DNA from: CAZKWG01 sp964615375
Lineage (GTDB): Bacteria > Myxococcota_A > UBA796 > CAZKWG01
NCBI GenBank assembly: GCA_964615375.1
Contig: CAZTOW010000020.1
Coordinates: 1 to 64,000, forward strand
Direction: 5' to 3'
DNA: 64,000 bases
Made by a program: the position numbers and the translations under genes. The first letter of the stretch is position 1. The number at the start of each line of letters is the position of its first letter. Below the pieces are notes generated by a model, which made no database searches, had not been told where the DNA came from, and saw only the letters and a program-made list of their open reading frames with translations. This document shows positions 49,034 to 57,015 of this stretch, one piece after another.

Positions 49034-49918
49034 ATGCGCCGTGCCCTGCTCCCTCCAGCCCTCGCCCTGCTCCCCCTCGCCGCCGGATGCGTCGAGATCG
49101 GCGACATCAAGGTCACCATCGTGGGTGACTCGGGCGGCGAGACCGACTCGCCCGCGCCCGAGACCGGCGAGCCGGACACGGCCCACACCGGGGAGACCGC
49201 CGAGACCGCCGAGACCGGGGACACCGGCGAGGAGCCCGTCTACGAGTCCCCCGGCACCTTCACCGGCCCGCCCCTGGGCGACGACGTGCTGATCTTCCAG
49301 GGCGAAGGCGCGCTGCCAGTGAACTCGGGCGAGTACCTCATCGACGGCGTGGACGAGCTCGTCGCGCTCTACGCCGGGCTCGGGGCGGACACCACCATCA
49401 CGGAGACCTGGCCCGAGGACCCCTCCGCCTACAAGCTGGCGCTCTGGTACCTGCCCGGCGCGGGAGAGGAGGCCGGCTACCGCGTCCCCGAGGAGACCCT
49501 GCTCACGGTCCTGGACTGGCTCGGCCGGGGCGGCCGGCTGGTGCTGGCTGGGGACGTGGACACCGAGTACGGCGGCTACTCGCTCACGCAGGGCAACGAC
49601 ACCATCGACTACCTGCTGCGGCGCATGGGCGTGGACATCCGCTTGAACGCCGAGCTCGCGGAGGCCATCGACTGCGAGGGCAACCCGGGCACCGATCTGC
49701 TGAGCTCGCCCGACCTCATCGCCAGCTACCTGGGCCACGACCTCCGCGCCGGCCCGGCCGCGCAGTGGGTCTACTGCGACGGCATCGCCACGCAGAACGT
49801 GTGGTGCGGGGACCTCGTGGTGCTGGGGGACGTCAACCTCGTCTCCGACCGGCCGGATCTGGCGCCAGAGCTGGTGGAGAACCTCTACAGCGTGCCGGTG
49901 ATCTCCACCTGCGAGTGA
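49034..49918 (+). CDS. Predicted lipoprotein with TGE-rich linker, unknown C-terminal domain
   Basis: A 294-residue protein with a clear lipoprotein signal (ALLPLAAGCVEIG, Cys18). A Thr/Gly/Glu/Ala linker follows (PDTAHTGETAETAETGDTGEEP). The C-terminal ~200 residues show alternating beta/alpha pattern (DVLIFQGEGALPVNSGEYLIDG; ALWYLPGAGEEAGY; GRLVLAGDVDTEYGGYSL; VLGDVNLVSDRP), reminiscent of a class-I glutaminase-like or GATase-like scaffold without obvious catalytic residues. I do not recognise the family. The start ATG 49034 has GAGAGG upstream. The linker type matches the lipoprotein at 40136-41719. Confidence 0.75.
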   Translation: MRRALLPPALALLPLAAGCVEIGDIKVTIVGDSGGETDSPAPETGEPDTAHTGETAETAETGDTGEEPVYESPGTFTGPPLGDDVLIFQGEGALPVNSGEYLIDGVDELVALYAGLGADTTITETWPEDPSAYKLALWYLPGAGEEAGYRVPEETLLTVLDWLGRGGRLVLAGDVDTEYGGYSLTQGNDTIDYLLRRMGVDIRLNAELAEAIDCEGNPGTDLLSSPDLIASYLGHDLRAGPAAQWVYCDGIATQNVWCGDLVVLGDVNLVSDRPDLAPELVENLYSVPVISTCE

Positions 49919-49997
49919 GCGCGCGCCGCGCCGCCGAGGCGGTCTCCTGGCGCGCGAGCCCCTTCGGAAAAATAGATCACACCATCTCTGAAGGGCT

Positions 49998-50020
49998 CCA
50001 TGTCGTGATCGTGGACATGG
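49998..50020 (+). other. Stem-loop in the leader of the kinase-like gene
   Basis: CCATGTC-N9-GACATGG is a perfect 7-bp stem. It is one of three inverted repeats in the 196-nt leader, together with CCCTTC/GAAGGG (49960-49995) and ATCCTC-GG-GAGGAT (50085-50098). Confidence 0.4.
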
Positions 50021-50084
50021 TGGGCACTGAACGAAGCCACGGTTCCACGCTCGACTCCGGGCCGAGCCCGTAGACCCCGGTCGT

Positions 50085-50098
50085 ATCCTCGGGAGGAT
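50085..50098 (+). other. Inverted repeat just before the ribosome-binding site of the kinase-like gene
   Basis: ATCCTC-GG-GAGGAT, a 14-bp near-palindrome located immediately 5' of the GGAGGAGGG ribosome-binding site of the gene at 50115. It could be an operator or an RNA switch element. Confidence 0.4.
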
Positions 50099-50114
50099 CC
50101 GGTCGGAGGAGGGC

Positions 50115-51347
50115 ATGCTGTCTCCAGACAGAGGGCCTGCGGCGCGTGGAGCTGCGGGGACAGCGGAGGGGTGGAGGAGCAGGTCTCCTGCCGCGTCACC
50201 GTCCTCCACGGAGCGCCTCTCTCTCGAGCGCGCCTGCGCGCGGGCCGCGCTGCTGGGCGAGCACCTCCTGGCGGAGGGCGCGGCCCTGGGCGGCGTGCGC
50301 ACCTCCCTGGCGCCCGAGCGGGTGCGCTTCCCGAGGCCCGGCCGCGTCGAGATCGTGGCCGGCGCGGAGGAGGACGAGCGCAGCGAGGAGCCGCGTGAGC
50401 TGACCTGCCTGCTGGGCGCGCTGCTCTTCCACTGGCTCTGCGGCGGCCCGCCCCCGAAGCGCGCCGCCATGTACATCGCCTATGAGCGCTCGCTCCGCCG
50501 GGCCCTGGGCAACGCCGAGCTGGAGCCGGAGGCGACCGAGCTTCTCCGCCGCTTCCTGGCCTGGGATCCCGCGCGCCGCCCCTGGCCCGAGCTCGCCGTG
50601 GCCCAGCTCCGCGAGCTCGCCGGACCCGCCCTGGAGGCGGAGGCCCCCGTCGAGCTCCCCCGCGAGGACTCCCCGACCGAGCGCGCCACCGAGGAGATGG
50701 AGCCCCCCACGGAGCTGGCCGAGCCCGCGCTCGCCACCGCCGCTCCCCCGCCTGAGGCTCCCCGGCCCGAGGCTCCCCCGCCTGAGGCTCCCCCGCCTGA
50801 GGCTCCCCGGCCCGAGGTCTCCCCGATCCTGGCCGAGCCGATCCAGGTCCTGGAGCCGCTGGGCGCCCCCTTCGCCCTGAGCGAGGGGCACGAGCTCCTC
50901 TTCATCCCGGACACCACCGCCGCCGAGCTGGAGCGGGTGCAGGACCCCTTCTCCATCCCCGACCATACGATGGTGGTCCCCTTCCGCTACCGCCACGCCA
51001 TCGGGGAGGGCACGCTGGGCGAGGACGACGCCACCGACCCCGAGGTCTACGGCGCCACCTCCGAGGATGATCGCACCGATCCCGAGGGCAGCCAGGCCAT
51101 CGCCGTGAGCGTGGGCCTGGACGACTCCTTCCCCGACGCTCCCTCGCGCGCGATCTTCGAGGATGATCCTGAGCCGCCCCTCGCGCCGGTGCCCGCGCCG
51201 ATGGGCGTGCGCCTGGACACCTCGCCCGCGACCCCCGCGCCCGCGCGCCAGACCAGCCCCGCGCCGACCGCGCGCCGCACCGGGCTCTGGCTCACGCTGA
51301 GCGTCGTGCTGGCCTTCGTCCTGGGGGCCGCGCTGTTCTGGCCCTGA
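50115..51347 (+). CDS. Kinase C-lobe-like protein (no N-lobe) with Pro/Glu repeats and C-terminal TM
   Basis: A 410-residue protein. Residues ~35-170 resemble the C-lobe of a bacterial Ser/Thr kinase: a catalytic-loop position reading GGVRTSLAPERVRFPRPGRVEIVAG, then LLGALLFHWLCGGPP (helix F/G region) and LLRRFLAWDPARRPWPELAVAQL (subdomain XI). The HRD, DFG and Lys/Glu pair are absent, so it cannot be an active kinase. Next comes a PPPEA/PRPEA array (50745-50819), an acidic region and a C-terminal TM helix (LWLTLSVVLAFVLGAALFWP). A strong GGAGGAGGG ribosome-binding site supports ATG 50115. It is probably a membrane-anchored scaffold or phospho-signal decoy. Compare the protein at 63218. Confidence 0.7.
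   Translation: MLSPDRGPAARGAAGTAEGWRSRSPAASPSSTERLSLERACARAALLGEHLLAEGAALGGVRTSLAPERVRFPRPGRVEIVAGAEEDERSEEPRELTCLLGALLFHWLCGGPPPKRAAMYIAYERSLRRALGNAELEPEATELLRRFLAWDPARRPWPELAVAQLRELAGPALEAEAPVELPREDSPTERATEEMEPPTELAEPALATAAPPPEAPRPEAPPPEAPPPEAPRPEVSPILAEPIQVLEPLGAPFALSEGHELLFIPDTTAAELERVQDPFSIPDHTMVVPFRYRHAIGEGTLGEDDATDPEVYGATSEDDRTDPEGSQAIAVSVGLDDSFPDAPSRAIFEDDPEPPLAPVPAPMGVRLDTSPATPAPARQTSPAPTARRTGLWLTLSVVLAFVLGAALFWP
50745..50819 (+). repeat. Five 15-nt PPPEA/PRPEA coding repeats
   Basis: Five tandem 15-bp units (CCCCCGCCTGAGGCT and variants) encode a Pro/Glu/Ala-rich spacer between the kinase-like domain and the membrane-proximal region. Confidence 0.85.
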
Positions 51348-51353
51348 GCGGCG

Positions 51354-52052
51354 CTACTGCGCGGGCACGCCGTTGTCGCAGAGCACGCGGATGTGGATGT
51401 GGTTCCGGTGCCCGGCGACATGCTGCACCACGCCCGTCATCGCCCACACCCGCGGGGTGCCCGAGGGCGGGAAGATGCGGTCCACCTCCTCAGCCGACAG
51501 CCCCTCCTCCTCGCGAACGTACTTGCGCAGCACGTTGATCAGGCTCTGATCGAGGTAGATGCGGTCGATGTTGCCCGTGTCCAGCAGCGTGCGGATGAAG
51601 ATCCAGTTGGCCCGCGCGTCGAACTCGGCGGTGCTGAGGTCCTGGAAGCCGCGCGGGTTCTGCTTCGCGCCCTTGGCGTAGATGCCGAGATCGGCGTCCA
51701 GCCCGCCGCGGTGCGAGCGGTGCCCGTCGAAGTAGCCGCCGCGCGGGTGGCTGATGTCGCCGACGATGAAGGGGTCCGCGTCGGGCAGCTGCCAGGCCAT
51801 CTCCTCGGCGACGCGCAGGATGGTGTCCACCATCAGCGAGGTGCCCCAGGCCGCCGAGGAAGAGGACACCGTGAACAGCCCCGGGCGCTCCGGGAGCTGC
51901 ACGCCGTCGCGAAGGTACTGGTCCGAGCAGGCTTCCCCGCCGGCGAAGCCCGTGTCCACCTCGGCGCTGTCCGTCTCCACGACCTCGTCCAGCTCGGGCC
52001 CGGGGCTGCGAGCCCAGGCGCTGGAGAGCAGGGAGATGATCAGGGGCAGCAT
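51354..52052 (-). CDS. mepA: Penicillin-insensitive murein endopeptidase MepA (M74)
   Basis: A 232-residue periplasmic LAS-family metallopeptidase that cleaves meso-DAP cross-links. Zinc/active-site motifs are HRSHRGGLDADLGIY and HRNHIHIRVL. FIVGDISHPRGGYFDG and VDRIFPP are other family segments. A signal peptide precedes the domain (MLPLIISLLSSAWARS). The start is ATG 52052; the frame is open to 52163. It is convergent with the kinase-like gene and divergent from the TPR-PEGA gene across a 271-bp AT-rich region with likely shared promoters. Confidence 0.92.
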   Translation of the reverse strand: MLPLIISLLSSAWARSPGPELDEVVETDSAEVDTGFAGGEACSDQYLRDGVQLPERPGLFTVSSSSAAWGTSLMVDTILRVAEEMAWQLPDADPFIVGDISHPRGGYFDGHRSHRGGLDADLGIYAKGAKQNPRGFQDLSTAEFDARANWIFIRTLLDTGNIDRIYLDQSLINVLRKYVREEEGLSAEEVDRIFPPSGTPRVWAMTGVVQHVAGHRNHIHIRVLCDNGVPAQ

Positions 52053-52323
52053 CCGCAAGGAAGCTCCAGATCTGCAGGTGCGAACCGATTTACGCACCCT
52101 AACAGAGGAGGGGCGCCCGAGGAAAGCCCCCCCGCCGAACCCGAAGGGACGATCGACGGGCACATCTCGCGATATGCAGCTTTCTCAAGTGAGAATTGAA
52201 ATTGTCAAAAGTGCATGCACGTGGAACCTGATCGTGGAACATGCGCCTTTATTCGAGAATGGGATTGGTTCGCCGCGGGCGCGCGGGTGCGGTAGGATGT
52301 GGAAGAGCTGCAAGGAGCTGAAA
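52053..52323. promoter_or_regulatory. AT-rich divergent promoter region between mepA and TPR-PEGA gene
   Basis: The longest non-coding stretch in the window. It contains TTCTCA-AG-TGAGAA (52182-52195), the perfect palindrome GTGCATGCAC (52211-52220), and a direct repeat CGTGGAAC (52220-52227, 52233-52240). TTGTCA (52203-52208) could act as a -35, but I cannot fix its -10. No convincing ORF is present. Confidence 0.55.
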
Positions 52324-53607
52324 ATGCTGTCGTGGATCGCAGCCAGTCTGGGCCTCCTCCTCGTGAACGAGGCGGAGGCGGCCCGTCGCGCGGAGGTCGC
52401 CGTCGTCGGCCTGCACGTCGCCGAGATGGATGACGAGGCGGCCATCGCCGCCTCCGATCGCCTCTCCGAGGCCCTGGAGGCCACCGACAAGATCGACGTG
52501 GTCCCGCCGGGAGAGGTGCGCGGGCGCATCGCCGGGCGTGAGGCGCTCATCGTCGAGGGCGCCTTCCTCGGCCCGGGGCGCAAGGACCTCTCCGAGGGGC
52601 GCGTGCTGTATGAGCGCGCCGACTTCGAGAGCGCCATCCCGGTGCTGGAGCGCGCCGTGCTCCAGCTCCAGGACGGGCTGGCGGGGGCGACGGACAGCAA
52701 GGATCTCATCGACGCGCTGGTGCTGCTGGGCCTGGCCAACGCCAGCATCGGCAATCAGGATGAGGCGAAAAAGGCCTTTCAACGGGTGGTCGTGCTGGAG
52801 CCCTCGCGTGAGCTGGACGCGGTGAACTACCCGCCGAAGATGGTCAACCTGTTCGGCGAGGTACGCGCCGCGGTGCGCGCGCAGCCCACGGCGCAGCTCA
52901 CGGTGCAGGCGCCGGAGGACGGCGCGGACGTCTTCGTGGACGGGCGGCCCATGGGCAAGGCCCCGGTGACGATCTCCGATCTCCCGGCGGGCGAACACTA
53001 CGTGCTGGTGCGCGGGCAGGGCGGGAAGCGCTCCTTCCAGAGCATGGAGCTCGCGCAGGGCGCGCGCGAGGTCTACAAGGCCCCGCTGGAGGGGCGCTCC
53101 TTCGCCGAGCAGGCCGAGTCGGGCTCCGAGCGCGCGCGCCAGGTGCGCCAGATCTACGGCTCGCTGGGCGTTCACGTCGCCACGGGCATCGTCATCCTGG
53201 GCGGCCAGCTCCCCTCGGGGGACGTGGCGCTCCAGCTCTACGAGACGCGCACCGGGAACTTCTCGCAGATGCTCACGGCGCCGGGCGGGCAGGACCCGAT
53301 CGCGGCGATGACGGACCTCGTCCCCTCGGTCACGAGCTGGCTCACCGAGGAGGGGACGCTGCGCACGGACCGGGTCAGCACCTCGGTCGCGCCGCTCCAG
53401 GTCAACGACAACCCGCTCCTCTCCAGCATCCTGCTGGACCCGGAGCCCATCGTCGAGCAGGTCATCGTCACCCGCGGCCCGCCCTGGTACGTCTGGACCG
53501 GCATCGCGGTGGTGGCGGGCGGGGGCGCGGCCACGGCGGCGCTGTTGCTGTCTCAGGACGACCCGGTGGACCCCAACCAGGGCACCATCATCATCGACCT
53601 GCAGTAG
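52324..53607 (+). CDS. TPR and PEGA domain protein with C-terminal TM segment
   Basis: A 427-residue protein with a signal-like N terminus (MLSWIAASLGLLLVNEAEAAR). Next are an alpha/beta region, TPR-like helices (LLGLANASIGNQDEAKKAFQRVVVLEPS) and one PEGA domain at ~190-260 (VQAPEDGADVFVDGRPMGKAPVTISDLPAGEHYVLVRG). A C-terminal hydrophobic helix follows (PPWYVWTGIAVVAGGGAATAALLLS). PEGA domains are surface/periplasm binding modules, often in kinase or S-layer proteins. The start ATG 52324 has AAGGAG 7 nt upstream. Its stop directly abuts the stop of the PEGA kinase gene on the other strand, and the shared PEGA content suggests a functional pair. Confidence 0.85.
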   Translation: MLSWIAASLGLLLVNEAEAARRAEVAVVGLHVAEMDDEAAIAASDRLSEALEATDKIDVVPPGEVRGRIAGREALIVEGAFLGPGRKDLSEGRVLYERADFESAIPVLERAVLQLQDGLAGATDSKDLIDALVLLGLANASIGNQDEAKKAFQRVVVLEPSRELDAVNYPPKMVNLFGEVRAAVRAQPTAQLTVQAPEDGADVFVDGRPMGKAPVTISDLPAGEHYVLVRGQGGKRSFQSMELAQGAREVYKAPLEGRSFAEQAESGSERARQVRQIYGSLGVHVATGIVILGGQLPSGDVALQLYETRTGNFSQMLTAPGGQDPIAAMTDLVPSVTSWLTEEGTLRTDRVSTSVAPLQVNDNPLLSSILLDPEPIVEQVIVTRGPPWYVWTGIAVVAGGGAATAALLLSQDDPVDPNQGTIIIDLQ

Positions 53608-55350
53608 CTACTCGACCTCGAAGGTCAGCTTCTCGGTCTTGCCGGACTGGATGCGCACCTGCCGGGTCGCCTCGAAGCCCGTCTTCGGGTTGGACACCTT
53701 GATGGTGTGATTCCCGGCCGCGATCTCGTGGTTGAAGAGCGGCGTGGTGTCCACCTTCTGCCCGTCGATCCACACGTCGGCCCAGCCCTGGCTCACGTTG
53801 ACCGAGATCTTGCCGGGGGCCTCCGCCTGCGGGATCTGCGTGATCTTGACGCTCTGCGTGGTCTTCTGCGTGGTCGTGGTGTTCTCGGCCGGCGGCTGGG
53901 GCGTCGTCTGCGTGGGCACCGCCTTCAGGTTCACCGGCAGGCGCAGCCGGTCGCCGGCCGCCAGGTTCACCGTGTCGGTGAACGGCAGGTAGCCCGCCGC
54001 CTCCACCGTCAGCGTGAGCTCCTTGCCGGGCTCCACCTTGTCGTAGACCAGGCTGAAGCCGGTCCCCAGCACCGCGTCGCCCAGCTTGATGGTGGCCTGC
54101 ACCTGCGGCGTGACGCGGATGTCCAGCGTGCCCGTCGTCGGCTTCGGCGCCTCGACCTGCACGAACTCCGTGACGATCTCCTTCTCCTTCTCGCGGGTCG
54201 CGAAGTAGGCGACCGTCGTGCCGGCCAGGAGCAGGGCCAGGATCGCCACCAGCACGGGCACCCGGCTCGGGCGCTGCTGGAGCGTCGCGCCGCTGCCCGC
54301 CTCCTGCCAGTTGGCGTCCAGCTCGATCTCGGGCGCCTCCGCGGCCAGGGCCGAGGCCACGCGCGTGCCCTCCTCCAGCCGCTCGCGCTCCTCGGCGATC
54401 TCCGTGATGAAGAGCTGCTGCATGAAGCTGGACAGGCTCTCCCGGGTCACGTCCGGGGTCGCCGGGTACATGAACTCCAGCAGGTCGGTCTGAAGCTCCT
54501 TGGCGTCCTGGTAGCGATCCTTCGGGTCGCGGGCGAGGGCGCGCATGACGATCTCGTCGAGGCGGGCCGGCACGCTCGGGTTGGTCGCGGAGGGCGGCTT
54601 CGCGTCGGCGGCCTTGATGCGCTCGAGCGTCTTGATCTCGCTCTCGGACTTGAAGAGCCGCCGCCCGGTCAACATCTCGTGCAGCATGATGCCGACGGAG
54701 AACAGGTCCGAGCGGTGATCGATGGGCAGCCCGCTGGCCTGCTCCGGGCTCATGTACTCGAACTTGCCCTTCAGCACCCCGTCCTTCGTGTTGTAGATGC
54801 TGATCTCGGCCTTGGCGATGCCGAAGTCAGCGATCTTCACCTCGCCCGTGTACGAGACGATGATGTTGGACGGGCTCATGTCCCGGTGGACGATGCCCAG
54901 CGGGTCACCCTTGAGGCTGGTCTTCTTGTGGGCGTAGTCCAGGCCCTTGCAGGTCTCGTGGGCGACGTAGACGGCGTACTCGGTGGGCAGCAGCTTGCGA
55001 CGCTCGGCGAGCTTGCGCAGGATGACCTTGAGGTCCTTGCCCTCCACGCACTCCATCGCGATGAAATAATTCTCGCGGATCTTCCCGAAGTCGTAGATCT
55101 GGACGATGTTCGGCGCCTGCAACAGCACGGAGATCTTGGCTTCGTCGATGAACATATCGACGAACTCTCCGTTGTCCGAGAGGTGCTGCAGGATGCGCTT
55201 GATGACCAGCAGCTTCTCGAAGCCGCCGTGGCTGAAGGTCTTGGCCTTGAAGACCTCGGCCATCCCCCCGACGGCCACCTTGTCGATGAGGTAGTATTTC
55301 CCGAAGCTCTCGGGCTGAAAGGTCCGCGTGGGGGGGGTTACCGGGTCCAT
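53608..55350 (-). CDS. Membrane Ser/Thr protein kinase with two extracytoplasmic PEGA domains
   Basis: A 580-residue kinase of the Hanks type. The N-terminal kinase domain is complete: Gly-rich KVAVGGMAEVFKAK, Lys51 (VIKR), Glu70, HRD at 155-157 with Asn162, DFG at 175-177 (KIADFGIAK), YMSPEQASG and RYQDAKELQ. A TM helix follows at ~360-380 (VPVLVAILALLLAGTTVAYF). The external part has two PEGA domains (TLDIRVTPQVQATIKLGDAVLG; GWADVWIDGQKVDTTPLF) with a Thr/Gln/Pro linker. It should sense an envelope or cell-wall cue and phosphorylate cytoplasmic targets. The ATG at 55350 precedes GTP-less Pro-rich N terminus; the frame remains open upstream. Confidence 0.93.
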   Translation of the reverse strand: MDPVTPPTRTFQPESFGKYYLIDKVAVGGMAEVFKAKTFSHGGFEKLLVIKRILQHLSDNGEFVDMFIDEAKISVLLQAPNIVQIYDFGKIRENYFIAMECVEGKDLKVILRKLAERRKLLPTEYAVYVAHETCKGLDYAHKKTSLKGDPLGIVHRDMSPSNIIVSYTGEVKIADFGIAKAEISIYNTKDGVLKGKFEYMSPEQASGLPIDHRSDLFSVGIMLHEMLTGRRLFKSESEIKTLERIKAADAKPPSATNPSVPARLDEIVMRALARDPKDRYQDAKELQTDLLEFMYPATPDVTRESLSSFMQQLFITEIAEERERLEEGTRVASALAAEAPEIELDANWQEAGSGATLQQRPSRVPVLVAILALLLAGTTVAYFATREKEKEIVTEFVQVEAPKPTTGTLDIRVTPQVQATIKLGDAVLGTGFSLVYDKVEPGKELTLTVEAAGYLPFTDTVNLAAGDRLRLPVNLKAVPTQTTPQPPAENTTTTQKTTQSVKITQIPQAEAPGKISVNVSQGWADVWIDGQKVDTTPLFNHEIAAGNHTIKVSNPKTGFEATRQVRIQSGKTEKLTFEVE

Positions 55351-55510
55351 CCACTCTGCCTGCGGGCGCGCCTGGGGACGCGCTGCCCAGTTCCTGACGT
55401 GTGGAGGATACGAGGATTCGGGCCTCCGCACAATGACCCGCCGCACTTTCTCTCTGTTCCGCGCTCCACGCGGGCCCGTCCAGCCGTCCTCGGCCTGCAG
55501 AGCATCGGCG

Positions 55511-55792
55511 CTACTCCGCCCCCGAGGCCTTGAAGTACTCGCGGAGGTCGTCGCAGCTCCACTCCTCCTCGAGGTAAGGCGCGGCCTCCTCGCAGCTCTC
55601 CAGATCGGAGCGTTCGAGCTCGGAGCGGGCGAAGTCCGAGAGGCAGGTGTCCATCTCCTCGTCCGTGAACTGGAGGTTGCAGCTCTCCAGCGCGTAGTCG
55701 GCGATGTCCACGCAGAGCTGCTGACACGAATTCCTGCACCCACCGAGGGGGAGCGCCAGCAGCAGGAGGGAGGAGCAGAGGACCCTGGACAT
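55511..55792 (-). CDS. Small Cys-rich lipoprotein
   Basis: A 93-residue protein with a lipoprotein signal (LLLLALPLGGC, lipid-anchored Cys). The mature part has six further Cys (SCQQLC, SCN, TCLSD, SCEE, SCDD) in an acidic helical sequence, suggesting three disulphides. The ATG at 55792 is preferred over an in-frame upstream Met at 55828. It lies between the PEGA kinase gene (same strand) and the radical SAM gene (divergent). No family is recognised; a sensor or receptor-binding role is conjecture. Confidence 0.68.
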   Translation of the reverse strand: MSRVLCSSLLLLALPLGGCRNSCQQLCVDIADYALESCNLQFTDEEMDTCLSDFARSELERSDLESCEEAAPYLEEEWSCDDLREYFKASGAE

Positions 55793-55890
55793 GGAATCTC
55801 TCGGTCTGGGGGCTTGGAATCGTCGCACGGGCGCGGCCGATCGGCAAGTCCCGGCGCAAAAAACCCGCTGCCTGTGCTACTCTGCGCCGC

Positions 55891-56985
55891 ATGCTGGCCG
55901 CGCCGGTCCTGCAGGTCGAGCCCACCGACCACTGCAACCTCTCCTGCGCCATGTGCGCGCCGCACCACGAGGGCTGGGCGCAGATCCACGGGATCGCCAA
56001 GGGTTTCCTGGATGTGGCCCGCTGGGGGCGCATCCTCGAGGGGCTCGCGGCCGACGGCTGCACCTTCGATCACCTGATCTTCCAGTGGCTCGGCGACCCC
56101 TCGCTCCACCCGGAGCTGCACCGGCTGGTGGGCTCGGCCGCCCGGACCCTGGCCGGGCGGGTGGGCTACCTGCGGGTGGACACCAACGCGATCACCCTGG
56201 TCCCCGCCCGCATGGAGGCGCTGCTGGACGCCATGGACGGGGCGAGCATGCCCCTGCTGCTGGTGTTCACCCTCGACGCCCACACGCCGGAGACCTACGC
56301 GCGGATCAAGGGCCAGGACGCCCTCGAGCGCGTGCGGCGCCACGTCCGCCACCTCGTGCGCGCGCGGCGGGCCCGCCCAGACGCGCGGGTGAACCTCCAG
56401 GTCCAGTTCGTCGTGCAGCCGGGCAACGCGCACGAGGCCGGGGCCTTCCTGGCGTACTGGCTCGATCTTCTGGCCTGCCAGGGGGGATCGCCCTGGCATG
56501 ACGAGATCCTCTTCAAGCGGCTGAGCGTGGGCGGGGGGAGCGCCGGCCAGGCCGCCGCCGACGCCCTCTACGAGCGCACCCTGCGCGAGGCCGGCATCAC
56601 CGCGGGCGAGCAGCGCGGCGTCCACGTCCGCACCTGGGAGCAGCGCCCCTGGCAGCAGGACGACGCCCACCAGGGCCGCGGCGCCTGCCCCGGGCTCTGG
56701 CTCACCCCCGTCATCCGGCACGACGGTCACCTGCTCATGTGCTGCGCCGACCTCCAGGGGGAGCTGGACCTGGGCCCGCTGGAGCCGTGGGGCTTCCGCG
56801 CGCTCTGGGAGGGCCCGCTGGCCACGCGCCGCCGGATGGAGCACCTCGCCGGCCGCTTCGAGGGCGTGTGCGCGGGCTGCGGCGGCATCAACTGGTACAC
56901 GCTGAGCCCCGAGCAGGTGGACGCGACGCGGCGCCGGGCGGCGGAGCTCCACCTGGACGACGGCCCCCGGGCCTCAGCGGGTTAA
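55891..56985 (+). CDS. Radical SAM/SPASM domain protein
   Basis: A 364-residue protein. The radical SAM cluster motif CNLSCAMC gives Cys15, Cys19 and Cys22 (Cx3Cx2C). A TIM-barrel middle follows (LRVDTNAITLVPARMEALL; LLLVFTLDAHTPETYARIKGQ). The C-terminal region is SPASM-like, with Cys in GACPGLWLTP, MCCADLQGELDLG and GVCAGCGGINWY, likely holding auxiliary Fe-S clusters. SPASM enzymes modify peptides or sugars. No precursor peptide gene is visible next to it, although the small Cys-rich protein at 55511 is a nearby, divergently encoded candidate partner. The product is unknown. Confidence 0.88.
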   Translation: MLAAPVLQVEPTDHCNLSCAMCAPHHEGWAQIHGIAKGFLDVARWGRILEGLAADGCTFDHLIFQWLGDPSLHPELHRLVGSAARTLAGRVGYLRVDTNAITLVPARMEALLDAMDGASMPLLLVFTLDAHTPETYARIKGQDALERVRRHVRHLVRARRARPDARVNLQVQFVVQPGNAHEAGAFLAYWLDLLACQGGSPWHDEILFKRLSVGGGSAGQAAADALYERTLREAGITAGEQRGVHVRTWEQRPWQQDDAHQGRGACPGLWLTPVIRHDGHLLMCCADLQGELDLGPLEPWGFRALWEGPLATRRRMEHLAGRFEGVCAGCGGINWYTLSPEQVDATRRRAAELHLDDGPRASAG

Positions 56986-57015
56986 TCGGCTCGCTCTTCA
57001 CCAGGGAGCGCGCAG

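Noticed and set aside
52174..52323. Short in-frame ATGs upstream of the TPR-PEGA start
   Set aside because: They lack ribosome-binding sites and lie in an AT-rich promoter region; ATG 52324 has AAGGAG at good spacing.
53608..56952. Kinase frame stays open far upstream, suggesting a 1114-residue fusion
   Set aside because: The extension is the shadow of the radical SAM gene and the lipoprotein region; ATG 55350 with the kinase N terminus is sufficient.
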